Origin: Lineus longissimus
Lineage: Eukaryota; Nemertea; Pilidiophora; Heteronemertea; Lineidae
Direction: 5' to 3'
DNA length: 64,000 bases
Assembly: GCF_910592395.1 (NCBI RefSeq)
Contig: NC_088315.1
Coordinates: 15,857,808 to 15,921,807, forward strand
Under the pieces are notes generated by a model. It made no database searches. It saw nothing but the letters and a program-made list of their open reading frames with translations, and had not been told where the DNA came from. Made by a program: the position numbers and the translations under genes. Of this stretch, positions 63,388 through 64,000 are shown piece after piece; position 1 is the stretch's first letter, and each line of letters opens with the position of its first letter.

Positions 63388-63740
63388 TGAGGATATCATG
63401 TTGCCTGTTGAGGCATTCAACCTGGCATGGCCCCGAGTCCTTGCATTATTTCAATTAATTTGGTAAAGGCTGTATGCAGATTCAATCTGGCTGAGGAGAG
63501 TTAAAAGCTGTAGTGTATTGGCTCTGTCAACCTCTTGACTACCAAAACTTGAAAATCCCGGGATCCCAGGGTGGTCACATGGTTGCGAATTTGGGTCTGA
63601 CTTTCACGATGTATAGCGCCTGCCTACAACCGCCAAAGTCTGGTAACGAGGCACCATCTACCCAGGCATGCTCTAACTGACCCTTCTGTACATCAAACAC
63701 GCTAAAACAAGCAATAAAATAGCGTCCTAGCTCAAGGATA
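63388..63740 (+). other. Probable 3' UTR of the RNF213-like gene
   Basis: Sequence after the stop, with no further ORF. It is ended here at the first good polyadenylation hexamer plus about 20 bases. The exact cleavage site is unknown. Confidence 0.55.
63713..63718 (+). promoter_or_regulatory. Candidate polyadenylation signal AATAAA
   Basis: First canonical hexamer downstream of the stop, 326 bases away. Confidence 0.6.
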
Positions 63741-63787
63741 TAAACATATTACTGAGATTGACCTGTTGGTCGTTGGGAAAAAACGAG

Positions 63788-63912
63788 TTTCAGTTGAACT
63801 GAAATTATTTTCAGTTGAACTGAAATTGTTGAACTGAAATTATTTTCAGTTAACTGATATGATTTTCAGTCAAGCTTATGTTATTTTAAGTTCAAGTGAA
63901 TCTAATTTCAGT
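63788..63912. repeat. Cluster of 'tttcagttgaactgaaa' palindromes
   Basis: Two full copies at 63788-63804 and 63810-63826 have 8-base arms around a G. Several half copies follow to about 63910. Confidence 0.85.
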
Positions 63913-64000
63913 ATAACACTGTACTAAGAGAATAACATCTACTTACTTTGCCAAACTCTGATATTTGGAACTCCTTAGAAACAAAGTTTTCCAATCAATT

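Noticed and set aside
1-64000. CRISPR array, bacterial operon or integrated virus
   Set aside because: Tandem repeats here lack unique spacers; gene structure is spliced and metazoan; reverse transcriptases belong to LINE and Penelope elements, with no capsid, envelope or integrase seen.

Overview
The window is animal nuclear DNA. Almost all of it is one very large, intron-rich gene read left to right. I join 40 coding exons, every one with GT and AG borders and compatible phases, into a single open frame of 2,249 codons plus a stop at 63385-63387. The product is the C-terminal half of an RNF213-type (mysterin) protein, a giant AAA+ ATPase and E3 ubiquitin ligase. The 5' half of the gene lies upstream of position 1, so no promoter or start codon is in view.

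Protein layout, numbered from the first whole codon. Residues 1-350 are the end of the AAA+ motor region. Residues 350-1025 are the conserved helical and shell region. A C3HC4 RING finger sits at 1031-1069. A long E3-module segment follows. The RZ finger is at 1536-1559, split over two tiny exons. The RNF213 C-terminal domain runs to 2249. In vertebrates this protein coats intracellular bacteria and lipid droplets and ubiquitylates targets, including bacterial lipopolysaccharide through the RZ finger. All zinc ligands of both fingers are kept, so the gene looks functional.

The introns are loaded with repeats. Intron 4 holds a 26-bp minisatellite. Intron 12 holds a 118-bp MITE beside a LINE RNase H relic. 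Intron 19 holds a 1-kb element with perfect 32-bp inverted ends. Intron 20 (16.6 kb) holds about 4 kb of related 300-bp units, a PIF/Harbinger-like element, a Helitron/Helentron-like tandem-repeat element nested in an older repeat, and a dead non-LTR retrotransposon. Intron 21 holds a Penelope-like element that is itself broken by a second copy of the 118-bp MITE. Intron 27 holds the inverted partner of the older repeat from intron 20. Introns 20, 28-31 and 36 hold tRNA-derived SINEs and another TAA-flanked MITE.

Organism: a bilaterian invertebrate, probably marine. The Penelope element, the tandem-repeat Helentron-like element and the ligand-perfect invertebrate RNF213 fit a lophotrochozoan such as a mollusc, but species cannot be fixed from this sequence. 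No bacterial-style operon, CRISPR array or virus was seen. Most short ORFs in the introns are chance or transposon-derived.
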